The notes beneath the pieces are model-generated. The model saw only the letters and a program-made list of their open reading frames with translations, ran no database searches and had not been told where the DNA came from. A stretch of DNA of 8,808 nt from Acidobacteriota bacterium (GTDB lineage: Bacteria > Acidobacteriota > Blastocatellia > Pyrinomonadales > Pyrinomonadaceae), in assembly GCA_963169175.1 (NCBI GenBank), contig CAUJFK010000260.1, positions 1 through 8,808 on the forward strand. Reading direction: 5' to 3'. Both the position numbers and the translations under genes were made by a program. Of this stretch, positions 1 through 6,867 are shown piece by piece; positions within the stretch are counted from its first letter, which is position 1, and each line of letters opens with the position of its first letter.

Positions 1-1
1 T

Positions 2-688
2 TTTGTTGAGATCACCCTCGATCCTGCCCGACAGAACTCGATGGTGCCCGAAGATATTCCTCTTGAAATAGTGTATGAGGACGAAGATCTGGTTGTCATC
101 AATAAGCCGACAGGCATGCTGTCGCATCCGTCGCACCGGGAAAAAACGGGGACCGTCCTGAATGCACTTTCGCATCATTTGAACCGAGACGAAGCGGCGG
201 CGTATGTCCGGCCAGGCCTCATTCATAGACTGGACAAGGATACGTCGGGGCTCCTGGTCGCGGCAAAGAACACACGTGCTCACGCGCGGATCGGGATCCA
301 GTTTGAAAAGAAGCAGGTTGAAAAAAGATACCTCGCCCTGGTCGAAGGGATCGTTGCCGACGACGAGGGAACAATCACCGCCCCTATCGGGCGATATCCG
401 GATCAAAAGCTTTGGTCGGTGAACCCCGAGGGAAAACCCTCAGAATCCCGATATCGCGTTCGTCAGCGGTTTGCCGATGTAACGCTGCTTGAATTGGAGG
501 CCATCACCGGCAGGACAAATCAATTGCGGATCCACTGCGCCGATATTGGGCATCCCATCGTTGGCGATACACAGCGGGGCGGAAGGCCGTTTTCGCGGCT
601 GTGCCTTCATTCGCACAAGATCGTTTTTCGGCACCCTACAACTGGTGTCACGGTTCGGCTTGAACGATCTGTGCAGTTCGGTCACTGA
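2..688 (+). CDS. RluA/RluD-family 23S rRNA pseudouridine synthase, 5'-truncated by window edge
   Basis: This enzyme converts uridine to pseudouridine in RNA, most likely in 23S rRNA, in the cytoplasm. The reading frame is open from base 2 to the stop at 686-688, so the gene almost certainly begins before the window. The 13 codons before the ATG at 41 (VEITLDPAR...) look like the linker between an N-terminal S4 RNA-binding domain and the catalytic domain of RluD-type enzymes. Counting from Met41, the family signatures are IPLEIVYEDEDLVVINKP (residues 6-23), the catalytic motif HRLDKDTSG (62-70, nucleophile Asp65) and GRTNQLRIH (157-165). The catalytic domain is complete to the C-terminus. The last 7 bases overlap the end of the convergent lipoprotein gene. 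The family is certain. The exact target uridines and the choice between RluD and another RluA paralogue cannot be decided without the missing N-terminus. Confidence 0.93.
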   Translation, partial: FVEITLDPARQNSMVPEDIPLEIVYEDEDLVVINKPTGMLSHPSHREKTGTVLNALSHHLNRDEAAAYVRPGLIHRLDKDTSGLLVAAKNTRAHARIGIQFEKKQVEKRYLALVEGIVADDEGTITAPIGRYPDQKLWSVNPEGKPSESRYRVRQRFADVTLLELEAITGRTNQLRIHCADIGHPIVGDTQRGGRPFSRLCLHSHKIVFRHPTTGVTVRLERSVQFGH

Positions 689-1311
689 TCTATCTTGAGC
701 GCAGTGTCGGGAAAGATCTTGACTAACACGCTTACATCGGTATTTCCGTCCGACGCCTCACGCGTAAGTTGTATAAAACCCTTGCCGACGTCATAGTTTT
801 CCGCGGAGCCGGCCCCGGGTTTTGCGTAGCTGGAAAGGTTGGAGATCTTCTTTTTAAAAAGGTCGGGCAGGGGATTTCCAAGCGATTGTCGGGTGACCGC
901 ATCGGCCAGGTTTGAGAATGCGTTCCTATAGGTGCTCTCGTTCGGGATCGGGGCAGTTCCGGTCGCGGTGTAGGTGAGTGAGAGCATAGATCCACCCTTT
1001 TCGACACCCGTAGCAGAATAATCGATCTGGATGACCGTGCCGCCGCTGTTGGCAAACTGCACCTGCGGGCTTGATCCAACGCACTCGAACTGCGATGCAG
1101 GTTCATCCGGGATAGATCGCGCCCAATTTCCGCCGCCAAGATTGACAAACAGCTTGCCGGGGCCGCCGTGCGCGTAGCCGCATACATCTGACGCAGGAAA
1201 ATAGACCGGTTCAACGGCGGGCTTCTCGGCCTGCTCACGATTTTGGCACGCGGCCATGAATACCAGGCCGGTAAACAATACAGCCACGCGACTTGCGATC
1301 GTTACTCTCAT
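682..1311 (-). CDS. Putative lipoprotein of unknown function (209 aa)
   Basis: I do not recognise a family. The N-terminus has Arg2 and Arg8, a hydrophobic stretch at about residues 9-21 and then FMAAC with Cys22, which fits a lipoprotein signal peptide. Met at the -3 position of the lipobox is unusual but tolerated. The mature part begins with a charged, flexible linker (QNREQAEKP) and continues as a soluble Gly/Ser/Thr-rich domain with two further cysteines, one in DVCGYAHGG and one in FECVGSS, that could form a disulphide. The ATG at 1309-1311 has a GGAA about 9 nt upstream. The gene starts 17 bp after the stop of the sensor-kinase gene on the same strand, so the two are probably co-transcribed. 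The 3' end overlaps the convergent pseudouridine-synthase gene by 7 bp (682-688). It is likely anchored to a membrane facing the periplasm, and no function can be assigned. Confidence 0.75.
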   Translation of the reverse strand: MRVTIASRVAVLFTGLVFMAACQNREQAEKPAVEPVYFPASDVCGYAHGGPGKLFVNLGGGNWARSIPDEPASQFECVGSSPQVQFANSGGTVIQIDYSATGVEKGGSMLSLTYTATGTAPIPNESTYRNAFSNLADAVTRQSLGNPLPDLFKKKISNLSSYAKPGAGSAENYDVGKGFIQLTREASDGNTDVSVLVKIFPDTALKIDQ

Positions 1312-1328
1312 TGTTTGTTCCAGAAGGG

Positions 1329-2852
1329 CTACTTACCCTTAAGCACGTTATTGACCGTATCAGTAAGCTGGGCCATCGAGAAAGGTTTGCTTATAAAATC
1401 AGGCCGCCCCTTACCGTCGTCATCCGATTCGTTCGCGTTGCCGGACATAAAAAGTATTGCGAGGCCGGGATGCAGCTTGGCCATTCGTTCTGCCAACTGG
1501 CAGCCGTCCATATGCGGCATAAGAAGGTCAGTCAAAAGCAAATCAAGCGGGCCGAAATGGGCCTGAGCAATTTCGAGCGCCTCCATGCCCGTACCCGCCT
1601 GAAGCACGTTGTACCCGGCCAGTTCCAGAAATTCTCCCGTCACGCGTCTGACAGCGGATTCGTCATCAACAAGAAGGACCGTTTTGCGTTCGGTCGAAAC
1701 ACGATGGAAGGCGGTTTGCTCAAGCCCGGCGGGCTGCTGCGTATCTATTCTCGGGAACTGGATCTTGAACGTTGTTCCCTCTTCGTCAACACTCTCGGTC
1801 CAAATATAGCCTTTCGATTGTTTGACGATGCCATACACCATCGCCAATGCGAGGCCTTTGCCCTTGTCCGTTTCCTTTGTTGAAAAGAATGGCTCGAATA
1901 TGTGGGCTGCCGAATCGGCTTCGAGCCCGCCGCCTGTGTCCGACATTGCGATCTGAACATATGGGCCGCTCGGCTGAATGTCGGATGAACCCGAAACGAG
2001 CGTTATATTTGAGGAAGCGATCCTGACGGTGCCGCCGTTCGGCATTGACTCCTTGGCACGTTCGGACAACGTAGAAAGGACCTGTATGACCTGCACATGA
2101 TCGACAAAACACAGTCCAAGATCGCTTTCGAGCGAAACCTCGACCTCGATGCCGGCGGACGTTGCGCGAAGATGGTTGGCAAACTGCTCGATCACCGGAC
2201 CAAGCTGGACCGGAGCGAGCGTCATAGGCTGTTTGCGCCCAAACGCGAAAAGCTGTCGGACAGTGCACGCTATTGAGTTTGCAACTTCCTTTATCTCGCT
2301 AACCCGGCTTCGGGCGGGGCTGTCTTGCTCAAGATTCAGGCTGAGAATGTCAACGTGCAGCAGAAGTACGGCAAGGAAATTATTGAAATCGTGAGCTATC
2401 CCGCCTGCCAATCGGCCAAGTGCCTCAATGCGGTCCGATTGCCACCGCTTTTTCTCGGATTCGAGGGTGTCCCGCTCGGCCTTGGCACGGGCGGACAGAT
2501 CTACGGCGAATACTAGTTTCCCGCCGTCGGTCATAGGATGGAAGAACATCTGACAAAGCACCTCAGCGCCATCGGAACGGAGTAAGGCCGTGTCCCCCGC
2601 GATCCCTGTCAAAAACGCTTCCGGGTCCGCGGCGATCCGGTCGAGGTTCATTCCAACCGGCTCGCCGTCAGCATATCCCAGCATTTCGCACAGCCGATGA
2701 TTTGCCGCGGTCAAAATATGCGATCCGTCCATTGCGAATGATGCTATCGGCGAAAGCCGCAGCAGATCATCCAAAGCCGAGGACGAACTAATTCCCGTGA
2801 GCGGGTCGGCCTCGTCGGCCGAATCTGCAAATTGTTGGGAAGCTCGAGGCAT
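1329..2852 (-). CDS. PAS-containing hybrid sensor histidine kinase with C-terminal receiver, degenerate ATP site
   Basis: This 507-aa soluble protein has no membrane segment. In order it has a variable N-terminus, a PAS domain (about 28-125), a short coiled linker (124-140), a HisKA-type dimerisation domain with H-box LAGGIAHDFNN (148-158, His154), a HATPase_c domain (about 215-368) and a receiver domain (391-507). The receiver has acidic residues Asp396/Asp397, phospho-acceptor Asp442 in TDLLMP, Ser470 and Lys489 in SKPF, so it looks functional. The HATPase keeps the G1 motif SDTGGG (304-309) and the FEPFFSTKE segment. However, the N-box aligns as TLSERAKESM, with Arg265 where the Mg-binding Asn is expected, and the G2 box is GKGLAL instead of GTGLGL. 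Kinase activity may therefore be weak or absent. The start is the ATG at 2850-2852, which has no clear Shine-Dalgarno site. No separate response regulator lies beside it. It follows the flagellar operon on the same strand after 276 bp, so a motility link is possible but unproven. Confidence 0.9.
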   Translation of the reverse strand: MPRASQQFADSADEADPLTGISSSSALDDLLRLSPIASFAMDGSHILTAANHRLCEMLGYADGEPVGMNLDRIAADPEAFLTGIAGDTALLRSDGAEVLCQMFFHPMTDGGKLVFAVDLSARAKAERDTLESEKKRWQSDRIEALGRLAGGIAHDFNNFLAVLLLHVDILSLNLEQDSPARSRVSEIKEVANSIACTVRQLFAFGRKQPMTLAPVQLGPVIEQFANHLRATSAGIEVEVSLESDLGLCFVDHVQVIQVLSTLSERAKESMPNGGTVRIASSNITLVSGSSDIQPSGPYVQIAMSDTGGGLEADSAAHIFEPFFSTKETDKGKGLALAMVYGIVKQSKGYIWTESVDEEGTTFKIQFPRIDTQQPAGLEQTAFHRVSTERKTVLLVDDESAVRRVTGEFLELAGYNVLQAGTGMEALEIAQAHFGPLDLLLTDLLMPHMDGCQLAERMAKLHPGLAILFMSGNANESDDDGKGRPDFISKPFSMAQLTDTVNNVLKGK

Positions 2853-2858
2853 TGAGTT

Positions 2859-2886
2859 ATTCTTGACTATTTTCGCTCTGTGTCAA
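2859..2886 (-). promoter_or_regulatory. Possible sigma-70-type promoter of the hybrid kinase gene
   Basis: On the minus strand a perfect TTGACA (2881-2886) is followed after 16 nt by AAGAAT (2859-2864, 4 of 6 matches to TATAAT). The expected transcription start falls at or next to the ATG (2852). That would give a leaderless or nearly leaderless mRNA and fits the lack of a Shine-Dalgarno site. This rests on motif matching only, and the -10 match is poor. Confidence 0.33.
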
Positions 2887-2995
2887 ACGGACAACACGTG
2901 AACTCGTAAGGCCAATCGCCGGCGGTCATCACCGATTCGTCGACCGTAACAGAAATTTGGAAGTAACTTCTCGCCGGCCGCTTCCACTTTGAGAA

Positions 2996-3026
2996 CTTTG
3001 TGTTAATGGGTTTTTTTAACACAAAG
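2996..3026. repeat. 11-bp perfect inverted repeat with 9-nt loop
   Basis: CTTTGTGTTAA (2996-3006) is mirrored exactly by TTAACACAAAG (3016-3026) around the loop TGGGTTTTT. It lies about 100 nt beyond the flhB stop and 144 nt before the kinase start codon. On the minus strand it would fold as a stem-loop after flhB, but no U-tract follows, so it is not a classical intrinsic terminator. It overlaps the ACACAAA-type repeats and is best read as part of an intergenic repeat element. Confidence 0.7.
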
Positions 3027-3058
3027 ATCACCAAGCTAAAGACACAAAGAACACAAAA
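3016..3058. repeat. ACACAAAG-type intergenic repeat element
   Basis: Three copies of ACACAAA(G/A) occur at 3019-3026, 3042-3049 and 3051-3058 in an A-rich, C-poor stretch unlike the surrounding DNA. On the minus strand this reads as repeated CTTTGTGT units. From memory, very similar TTAACCACAAAG...ACACAAAG strings are dispersed in intergenic regions of several environmental phyla. That they belong to one family here is inference. No coding potential is seen. Confidence 0.5.
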
Positions 3059-3128
3059 TTGAAATTCATTTCTTACAGTCCACTAAGGCAGTCAACCTCC
3101 CTTGTTCGATGCGAGAGTCAGGTACTTG

Positions 3129-4202
3129 TTAGCCGGGAAGTCTGTTTGAATCCGCGGTATTGTGGCGATAGACGTACGCCAGAACTTCTGCGACCGCACC
3201 AAAAAACTCGATCGGAATGGTCTGTTTTGGCTCGACTACTTGGTACAGACCGCGAGCAAGCGGAGGATTTTCGACAAGCGGGATGTCGTTATCGCGCGCG
3301 ATCTCGCGGATCTTCGCCGCAAATGCATCAGCGCCTTTTGCGACGACCATTGGAGCCGCATCCCGGGTGCGGTCGTATCGGAGAGCGACGGCAAAGTGCG
3401 TCGGGTTGGTGACGACCACGGTCGCCGTCGGCACATCGACCAAGGAACGCTTTTGCGCCAGCATCCTTGCCGCCCTTCGCCGCTGGCCTTTTACCATCGG
3501 GTCGCCTTCCTGTTGTTTATACTCGTCACGAATTTCCTGCTTCGACATTCGAAGGGATTTTTCATGCTTATAGTACGCGTAGCCATAGTCGCCGGCGGCC
3601 AATACAAGGAGGACGACTGCGCAGCGAAAGGCCAGCGAAAACAATACGCCGCCAAGCTTCGAGGCCACTGCGGGAAGCGAAGCGTGTATCAGCGACGGGG
3701 CCTCGGCGATCAGAGGCGAAAGAACTCCATACGCAACCGTTGCGATAAAGGCAAGTTTGATCACCGATTTGAGCAGGTTTACCAGGGCGTCCGGGCCGAA
3801 GATGCGCTTGAGGTTGCTCATCGGGTTCAGACGCTGAGATCCCTGCGTCATTGGATGAGCGGTGAATGACAAGCCGCCCTGCGCGACATTGCCCGCGACC
3901 GACGCGGTAAAGGCGAGCAGGATAACTGGAACTGTCAACATCGCGAGAAACTTTCCAGCCCCGAGCACCATGACGTGAAGATCCGTATCGGCTATCTGCG
4001 TGAGATGCGCGATGTTCGCTGCGGCACTCTGAAAGTTGAACGCTATCTGTTCCAGAAAGCTACCGCTGAACAGATACAGGGCTGACAAGGCGGCGAGAAG
4101 AGAAAGCGCGGCGGGCAGTTCGGCGCCACGCGCGATCTGGCCCTTTTTTCGTGCGTCCTCCCGTTTTTTGGGAGTTGCTTTCTCTGTGCGTTCCTGCGAC
4201 AT
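3129..4202 (-). CDS. flhB: FlhB, flagellar export-gate substrate-specificity switch
   Basis: FlhB is an inner-membrane part of the flagellar type III export gate. It switches secretion from rod/hook to filament substrates after cutting itself. The protein is 357 aa, the usual length. It opens with the typical N-terminus QERTEKATPKKREDARKKG (3-21) and has four membrane segments (about 30-50, 87-107, 145-165 and 185-207). A charged linker rich in Lys and Arg follows (212-252), then the autocleavage motif NPTH (266-269) in VVVTNPTHFAVAL. The cytoplasmic domain is complete, with a short extra tail after about 345. The start is the ATG at 4200-4202, with one base between it and the fliR stop, so translation is probably coupled. 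It is the last gene of the export operon. flhA, often next to flhB, does not follow. Confidence 0.97.
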   Translation of the reverse strand: MSQERTEKATPKKREDARKKGQIARGAELPAALSLLAALSALYLFSGSFLEQIAFNFQSAAANIAHLTQIADTDLHVMVLGAGKFLAMLTVPVILLAFTASVAGNVAQGGLSFTAHPMTQGSQRLNPMSNLKRIFGPDALVNLLKSVIKLAFIATVAYGVLSPLIAEAPSLIHASLPAVASKLGGVLFSLAFRCAVVLLVLAAGDYGYAYYKHEKSLRMSKQEIRDEYKQQEGDPMVKGQRRRAARMLAQKRSLVDVPTATVVVTNPTHFAVALRYDRTRDAAPMVVAKGADAFAAKIREIARDNDIPLVENPPLARGLYQVVEPKQTIPIEFFGAVAEVLAYVYRHNTADSNRLPG

Positions 4203-4203
4203 T

Positions 4204-4980
4204 TCAGATCAGCGACAAGACCTTTATCAATCCTTCATGTATCCCGCCCAGCACGTCGCGCATCGCCGACGGAAGAAAGTACAGTGATGCTCCGATCAGC
4301 CACAGCCCGACGCCGATCTTTAGCGGAAATCCGAGAATGAACACCTGAAATTGCGGCGCCGTTCGACCGAATATCTCGAGTGCAAACTCAACGGCAAGAA
4401 GGACAATAATTGCGGGTGCCGCAAGCGTGACCCCGACCACAAGTGCGTCGGCCGAAAAGCGGATCAAAAGATCAAGCAGCTCGTATGTCATTGCAAATGA
4501 TCCCGGGACGGTCGTCGAGAAGCTCTTTACCGTCGCCGCAAGAAACCAGTGGTGGCCATTGGCGGCAAGCAGGATCATCATTGCAAACATTTGCGCAATA
4601 GTCCCAAAAGCGGTCGTATGTGCCTGTGTCGAAGGATCAATTATGCCGGCGAGCGAGAACCCCATCTGCGACGACAAAAGATGTGCCGCGAGTTCAAAAC
4701 CGGTGAACACAAGTTTGCCGACAAATCCAAAGATCATCCCGATCACGAGTTCGCCGAACATTACAGGCAGCAGTGCCCAAAAACTGTCCGGCGGTGTTGG
4801 GATGCGGGGCATTACCGCCGGCGTCAACGCGATGGCGAGGACAAATGCCAGGATGACGCGGACCTTTGCCGTGACGGCTTTGCTTGACCAAAAGGGAGCA
4901 AAAGTTACCAGCCCGCCGACTCGTGAAAGGACGACGAAGAATACGAGAAGCGGGTGTAGTGGTACCTCAAATGTATCCAA
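4204..4980 (-). CDS. fliR: FliR, flagellar export-gate membrane protein (TTG start)
   Basis: FliR is a single-copy subunit of the export gate and joins FliP and FliQ in the helical pore complex within the MS ring. The 258-aa length is normal, and the sequence is almost entirely hydrophobic helices. Recognisable family segments include SRVGGLVTFAPFW (19-31), the Glu77 region FGELVIG, MGFSLAGIIDPSTQ (106-119) and NGHHWFL (141-147). The start appears to be TTG at 4978-4980. The frame is closed by an in-frame stop (4987-4989) just upstream, and the next Met is residue 57, far inside the first conserved region. An AAGTGAG overlapping the fliQ stop codon may serve as the ribosome-binding site. It begins 12 nt after fliQ and ends 1 nt before flhB. 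Confidence 0.96.
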   Translation of the reverse strand: MDTFEVPLHPLLVFFVVLSRVGGLVTFAPFWSSKAVTAKVRVILAFVLAIALTPAVMPRIPTPPDSFWALLPVMFGELVIGMIFGFVGKLVFTGFELAAHLLSSQMGFSLAGIIDPSTQAHTTAFGTIAQMFAMMILLAANGHHWFLAATVKSFSTTVPGSFAMTYELLDLLIRFSADALVVGVTLAAPAIIVLLAVEFALEIFGRTAPQFQVFILGFPLKIGVGLWLIGASLYFLPSAMRDVLGGIHEGLIKVLSLI

Positions 4981-4992
4981 TTTAATTCAGGC

Positions 4993-5262
4993 TCACTTCA
5001 CGAATGGAGTGAAATCGCCGAGGATGGAAGCCGTAAATGTGGTCAGGACTCTCAATATCCACGGAAAAACGACCAGGAATACTAGAAATATTGCGACAAC
5101 GCGCGGTGCGAAAGAAAATGTCTGGTCCTGTATCGATGTCAGGGTTTGGATCAAACTTACGACCACACCGACGACGACCGCTACAATAAGCAACGGGGCC
5201 GCGATCCACATAAGCGTGGTCAAAGCATTTTGTATAAGAGCGGTTACAAGAGCGTCATTCAT
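4993..5262 (-). CDS. fliQ: FliQ, flagellar export-gate membrane protein
   Basis: FliQ is a small two-helix inner-membrane subunit, several copies of which wrap the FliP/FliR core of the flagellar export gate. The 89-aa length is exactly typical. There are two hydrophobic segments (about 15-40 and 51-71), separated by the conserved loop SIQDQTFSFAPR (43-54), the best FliQ signature. The start is the ATG at 5260-5262, 4 nt after the fliP stop. A GGAG lies 14 nt upstream inside the end of fliP, farther than usual, so coupled re-initiation is likely. Confidence 0.97.
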   Translation of the reverse strand: MNDALVTALIQNALTTLMWIAAPLLIVAVVVGVVVSLIQTLTSIQDQTFSFAPRVVAIFLVFLVVFPWILRVLTTFTASILGDFTPFVK

Positions 5263-5266
5263 ACGG

Positions 5267-6025
5267 CTATATCAAACTCCTGACAAGCGAACCAACGATC
5301 AGGTACCATCCATCGACCATCACGAACAGCAGTATCTTTAGCGGCATCGACACTACAACGGGCGGAAGCTGCATCATTCCCATCGACAGCAGCACACTTG
5401 AAACAGCAAGATCAATTATCAGAAATGGCAGAAAAAGGACGAACCCGATCTGGAAGGCCGTTTTAAGTTCGGAGATCATAAATGCCGGGACCAGCGCCGA
5501 CGTGGAAACTTCCTCCGCCGAATTTGGCCGCGGCCCTTTAGATAATCGGATGAACAAGGCGAGGTCTTTTTCACGCGTGTGCTTGAGCATATACGCACGC
5601 AGCGGCACAAGGCCCTTTTCAAGTGCGTCTGACTGCGAGATCGTACCCTCGCTCATCGGAAGATAGGCAGTGTTGTATATCTCGGTCAGCGTCGGGCTCA
5701 TAACAAAAAGCGTTATGAACAACGCCAGGCCAAGCAGGACCTGATTGTTCGGTGTTTCCTGTGTCCCGAGCGCTTGCCGAAGAAAGTGGAATACAACGAT
5801 GAGGCGCGTAAAGCACGTCATCGAGATAAGAAGGGCGGGAATGAAACTGAGGAGAGTTAGGAGGACGACTATCTGCAGCGGTGTTGAACTGTTCGCGGCC
5901 TTGTTCAGATCGACAGTTGCGGCAGGTTTTTCGGGAGGTTCGGGAGCGACAGGCTGGCCGCTTGCCGCGAGAGGGGTGAGGAACAAAATGATAGAGAAAA
6001 ATGCGGGCAAAAATATGGCTTTCAT
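5267..6025 (-). CDS. fliP: FliP, flagellar export-gate membrane protein with cleavable signal peptide
   Basis: FliP is the main subunit (five copies in known complexes) of the export-gate pore. The 252-aa length is typical. A signal peptide is visible at about residues 1-22 (MKAIFLPAFF... ending near AASGQP), followed by a Pro/Ala-rich spacer to about 45. The conserved core begins with LLTLLSFIPALLISMTCFTR (55-74), then FLRQALGTQETPNNQVLLGL (81-100). The C-terminal part contains the family segments PAFMISELKTAFQIGF and MPLKILLFVMVDGW. The start ATG (6023-6025) shares one base with the fliO stop (TAATG arrangement), a sign of translational coupling. No defects are seen. Confidence 0.97.
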   Translation of the reverse strand: MKAIFLPAFFSIILFLTPLAASGQPVAPEPPEKPAATVDLNKAANSSTPLQIVVLLTLLSFIPALLISMTCFTRLIVVFHFLRQALGTQETPNNQVLLGLALFITLFVMSPTLTEIYNTAYLPMSEGTISQSDALEKGLVPLRAYMLKHTREKDLALFIRLSKGPRPNSAEEVSTSALVPAFMISELKTAFQIGFVLFLPFLIIDLAVSSVLLSMGMMQLPPVVVSMPLKILLFVMVDGWYLIVGSLVRSLI

Positions 6026-6597
6026 TAGCTGGCTTTGCCCCCGGGGATAATTTTATTCAATGCGGATTCGGCGTGCTTTAGAGCCGCCTTGAATGGTGTC
6101 GTATCTTCGGCAAGCAATTCAGCCACCGATCGGGGCACCGCTGGTTCCGAAACAACCTCACCGTCTTCTTCGGCAAGCAGCGTGAACGATTGGGGCGTGG
6201 AACCGACCAGCAAAATTCGCTGGCCAAACCTGATCGTTGATACTGTCCGGCTGTTTCCGAGCGAAACGGATGTTAAAACCGCAAGGTCCTGTCCGCCAGG
6301 ATCTCCGGCCTTTACGCCGTATCCGAGTTTTTTTGCTCCCCACGCTCCGAGAAAGATGAGGCCCACGATAAAGGCCATTGATGCGAGGGTCTTGAGCAGC
6401 AGACCGGTCGAGCTTGGCCCTTCGGATGCGGCGGTTTCCTCGGATCGCAGAAATGGGATCGGCTCGTTCTCACCCAATAGTTCTGCAGCGGCCTGAACGG
6501 GCGCACTTTGAGTTTTCGGCTCGGCGGTCGACGTCGAGGCAAACGCCGTCGCCGCGGCAAGCGCGAGAAGGATCGAGATCAAAAAACAGTTCTTCAT
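6025..6597 (-). CDS. fliO: FliO, flagellar export assembly factor
   Basis: FliO is a bitopic membrane protein that helps assemble or stabilise FliP rings before FliQ and FliR join. This 190-aa copy has a signal-peptide-like N-terminus (1-22), a variable Glu/Ser/Pro-rich periplasmic stretch (23-64), one membrane segment (about 67-88, ending in AWGAKKLGYG) and the compact cytoplasmic FliO domain (103-142: LAVLTSVSLGNSRTVSTIRF, then ILLVGSTPQSFTLL). A variable tail follows. The first four nucleotides overlap the end of fliN (ATGA, 6594-6597). FliO is the least conserved export protein, so position before fliP supports the call as much as the domain does. Confidence 0.92.
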   Translation of the reverse strand: MKNCFLISILLALAAATAFASTSTAEPKTQSAPVQAAAELLGENEPIPFLRSEETAASEGPSSTGLLLKTLASMAFIVGLIFLGAWGAKKLGYGVKAGDPGGQDLAVLTSVSLGNSRTVSTIRFGQRILLVGSTPQSFTLLAEEDGEVVSEPAVPRSVAELLAEDTTPFKAALKHAESALNKIIPGGKAS

Positions 6598-6863
6598 TTC
6601 TTTTGGCCGGTCAGTATCTCATTCACGCGGACGCCGGCACGGTCTTCGATCACGACTATCTCGCCGCGCATCAATGACTTGTTGTCAGCCCGAATATCCA
6701 CGCCTTCGCCCGTTGAGCGTGAAAGCCGGACGATGCTGGCAGGTTCAAGGCCGAGAATGTCGCGGACCTTCATCGTCGCTCGGCCGAGTTCAACCGATAG
6801 CGGCAGACGCAGATCGAGAAAGTTGCCCCAAGCGGCAATTATTGCTTCGTTTTCTGTTTTCAT
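6594..6863 (-). CDS. fliN: FliN, flagellar motor switch protein (short form)
   Basis: FliN forms the distal part of the C-ring, takes part in rotation switching and docks the export ATPase complex. I chose the ATG at 6861-6863, giving 89 aa. The frame stays open upstream to 7085, but that extension would lie inside fliL and reads as a basic, low-quality sequence. The chosen start is 4 nt after the fliL stop and begins with a short helix (MKTENEAIIAAWGNF). The SpoA (surface presentation of antigens) domain fills the rest: LDLRLPLSVELGRATMKVRD (16-35), then NKSLMRGEIVVIEDRAGVRV (61-80), which is characteristic of FliN rather than of the FliM C-terminus. The usual N-terminal extension is nearly absent. 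fliM, normally directly before fliN, is not here. No strong Shine-Dalgarno site is seen, so coupling to fliL is probable. Confidence 0.93.
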   Translation of the reverse strand: MKTENEAIIAAWGNFLDLRLPLSVELGRATMKVRDILGLEPASIVRLSRSTGEGVDIRADNKSLMRGEIVVIEDRAGVRVNEILTGQKK

Positions 6864-6867
6864 TGGA

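Noticed and set aside
1490..1503. CTGCCAACTGGCAG inverted repeat as an operator
   Set aside because: It lies inside the receiver-domain coding sequence, is short, and is explained by the codons it encodes.
2049..2065. TGGCACG strings in the kinase gene (also near 2484 and 1244) as sigma-54 promoters
   Set aside because: None has GC at the correct -12 spacing, and all are plus-strand matches inside minus-strand genes.
2996..3026. Inverted repeat as a classical rho-independent terminator of flhB
   Set aside because: No U-tract follows the stem on the minus strand, and it is about 100 nt beyond the stop. The T-run lies in the loop on the plus strand.
3162..3869. 235-codon plus-strand open frame opposite flhB
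   Set aside because: It lies wholly inside flhB, is very rich in Arg and Cys and has no domain logic. It is a shadow frame.
4427..5341. 304-codon plus-strand open frame opposite fliR, fliQ and the end of fliP
   Set aside because: It is antisense to three unmistakable flagellar genes, is rich in Thr/Arg/Asn with no recognisable domain, and crosses gene boundaries. It is a shadow of the codon usage.
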